A program made the position numbers and the translations under genes. Under the pieces are notes generated by a model, which was given only the letters and a program-made list of their open reading frames with translations, did not search any database and was not told where the DNA came from. Source: an uncultured Gammaproteobacteria bacterium (GTDB lineage: Bacteria; Pseudomonadota; Gammaproteobacteria; Pseudomonadales; Pseudohongiellaceae). From it: a stretch of 64,000 nucleotides of DNA. The first letter of the stretch is position 1; each line of letters begins with the position of its first letter. The DNA lies in NCBI GenBank assembly GCA_913048385.1, contig CAJWVZ010000001.1, positions 62,001 through 126,000 of the forward strand, in the 5' to 3' direction. Shown here in pieces: positions 63,122 through 64,000 of this stretch.

Positions 63122-64000
63122 GTGGTTGCGCGGTTTCGGCTCAGAGTAGGTATGAAATCAAAGGTGGGTCTCGCGGACCCAGGACCGATCTTAATTGGCC
63201 TTGATCTTTTCTTGGTATTTTTCCTTTTATCAGCTCCTCTGCAAGCGCAGACCGTGACAGAAGACCTTTTACATCGCGTCATGCCTGACGCAACGAGTTT
63301 TGGATTAAAAAGTGGCGAGCCTCCGGTTTATCCGGCCTACAGAAAAAAAGACAATGCGGCTAACCCGGAGCTTATAGGTTATATATTTGAGACAAAAGAT
63401 TTCCCACCTGAAGAAATTGGATATAGCGCTCCAATTGAGGTGCTTGCTGGCATCGATCTCGAGGGGGCCTTGACGGGTATTGAAATTCTTTTCTATCGGG
63501 AGTCGTATAAGAGCATTCGGGGTGATTTTCTCAATACAGAACGGTTCCCCCAACAGTTTAAAAACAAATTTATTGGAGACGGTTTTCGAGTTGGTCGAGA
63601 TGTAGATGGGGTTTCGCGTGCGACAATTAGCAGTTGGGCTGCCGCTCGCGGGGTGCGCAATTCTGCTCGAAAAGTAGCGGAGGTTTATCTGGAAGCGGAT
63701 GATGCCGACGATCAAAAGTTGTTTGCGCTCGATTACTATGCCCAAAAAAATTGGAATCAGTTAATTGTGGAGGGGTTAGTAAAAAACTGGCCCATCCCGA
63801 TGTCCGATGGAACAACGCTTGAACTGACTTTAGCGTATCTTGGTGAAGAACAGTTGGGAGAGCTCTTGGTAGGATCGACCGACTACTCTCGGGCCGAGCG
63901 CGAGGCAAGCAGCCGATTGCGCGGAGGGTCGTTGCTGATGGTTGGCATTGCCGGTGACTCGTCGACTCCATTTCGTCAGGAGCGCTTGGCACTTGCGCAG
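63122..64000 (+). CDS. NosR-like FMN-binding protein, N-terminal part (cut by window edge)
   Basis: An open frame of 293 codons that runs off the window. It starts with GTG at 63122, with an ideal AAGGAG seven bases upstream. A hydrophobic export segment (ILIGLDLFLVFFLLSAPLQAQ) is followed by a periplasmic region resembling the N-terminus of NosR/NirI proteins: a YGSxAPIxVLxGID-like segment, FNIFYRESY-like ILFYRESYKSIRGDF, and DGVSRATISS, which matches the FMN-bind motif whose Thr carries covalent FMN. Four to six membrane helices and two 4Fe-4S clusters would be expected beyond the edge. NosR supports nitrous oxide reduction, but similar proteins exist elsewhere. Confidence 0.8.
   Translation, partial: MVARFRLRVGMKSKVGLADPGPILIGLDLFLVFFLLSAPLQAQTVTEDLLHRVMPDATSFGLKSGEPPVYPAYRKKDNAANPELIGYIFETKDFPPEEIGYSAPIEVLAGIDLEGALTGIEILFYRESYKSIRGDFLNTERFPQQFKNKFIGDGFRVGRDVDGVSRATISSWAAARGVRNSARKVAEVYLEADDADDQKLFALDYYAQKNWNQLIVEGLVKNWPIPMSDGTTLELTLAYLGEEQLGELLVGSTDYSRAEREASSRLRGGSLLMVGIAGDSSTPFRQERLALAQ

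Noticed and set aside
63305-63992. Two minus-strand open frames (63305-63745 and 63627-63992)
   Set aside because: They lie antisense to the NosR-like coding region, which has a strong ribosome binding site and family motifs; their translations are low in recognisable features.
1-64000. CRISPR arrays, insertion sequences, prophage or integron genes
   Set aside because: I found no regularly spaced direct repeats, transposase, integrase or phage structural genes anywhere in the window.

Overview
The window reads as a chromosomal stretch of a free-living, probably marine, aerobic gammaproteobacterium. Supporting signs are the divergent uvrA/ssb pair, DbpA, HI0933-type flavoprotein and GrxC genes, two large TonB-dependent receptors, a TAXI-type TRAP transporter, a PQQ dehydrogenase, a Tat-exported molybdenum hydroxylase and moderately AT-rich DNA. 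I cannot name the genus from sequence alone. I see no insertion sequence, prophage, integron or CRISPR array. Genes are dense and mostly arranged in tightly overlapping operons.

Layout. 1-2028: the tail of one SDR oxidoreductase, a second FabG-like SDR, and a convergent lysophospholipid acyltransferase. 2191-2568: a small c-type cytochrome. 2770-7383: a six-gene plus-strand operon (PhyH-type dioxygenase, tandem ABC ATPase with a decayed first half, CsaA, formyltransferase-like protein, ACT-domain protein, phosphatase-like protein) that ends at a hairpin shared with the next gene. 7465-9342: a secreted redoxin/cytochrome c/copper-monooxygenase-like fusion. 9616-10659: hemH. 10701-14718: a three-subunit molybdenum hydroxylase (2Fe-2S, Mo, FAD subunits). 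14942-22747: uvrA facing ssb, an RmlD-like protein, moeA, a lipoprotein and a DUF2333 protein. 22785-26883: CurA-like reductase and TRAP transporter.

27091-36281 is the most distinctive block. It is a minus-strand run of an M16 peptidase lipoprotein, ABC exporter ATPase and permease, a two-PDZ lipoprotein, two FG-GAP/VCBS repeat proteins and a small membrane protein, with most junctions overlapping. I do not recognise it as a described system and it is my main candidate for something new. 36444-40335: secreted amidase, ferredoxin-NADP reductase and a dicarboxylate/amino-acid symporter. 40355-46125: a TetR regulator, an MMPL/RND transporter, a LolA-like protein and a DUF1302 outer-membrane protein. 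This operon starts at a 19-bp perfect inverted repeat that embraces a sigma-70-like promoter and appears to give a leaderless mRNA.

46171-52090: a DUF4156 lipoprotein, an SDR lacking the usual Tyr/Lys pair, a nitroreductase, tag, two YceI proteins and a PQQ dehydrogenase. 52434-56906: an MFS transporter, tRNA-Arg(TCG), and the dbpA-grxC-HI0933 cluster. 57075-62662: two paralogous TonB-dependent receptors, each with its own strong terminator. 63122-64000: the start of a NosR-like FMN-binding protein that runs off the end.

Functional themes: MoeA could supply cofactor to the molybdenum hydroxylase, and HemH could supply haem to the c-type cytochromes. Uptake (TonB receptors, TRAP, symporter) and envelope transport or lipid handling (MMPL/LolA/DUF1302, ABC/PDZ/FG-GAP) take up much of the coding space.
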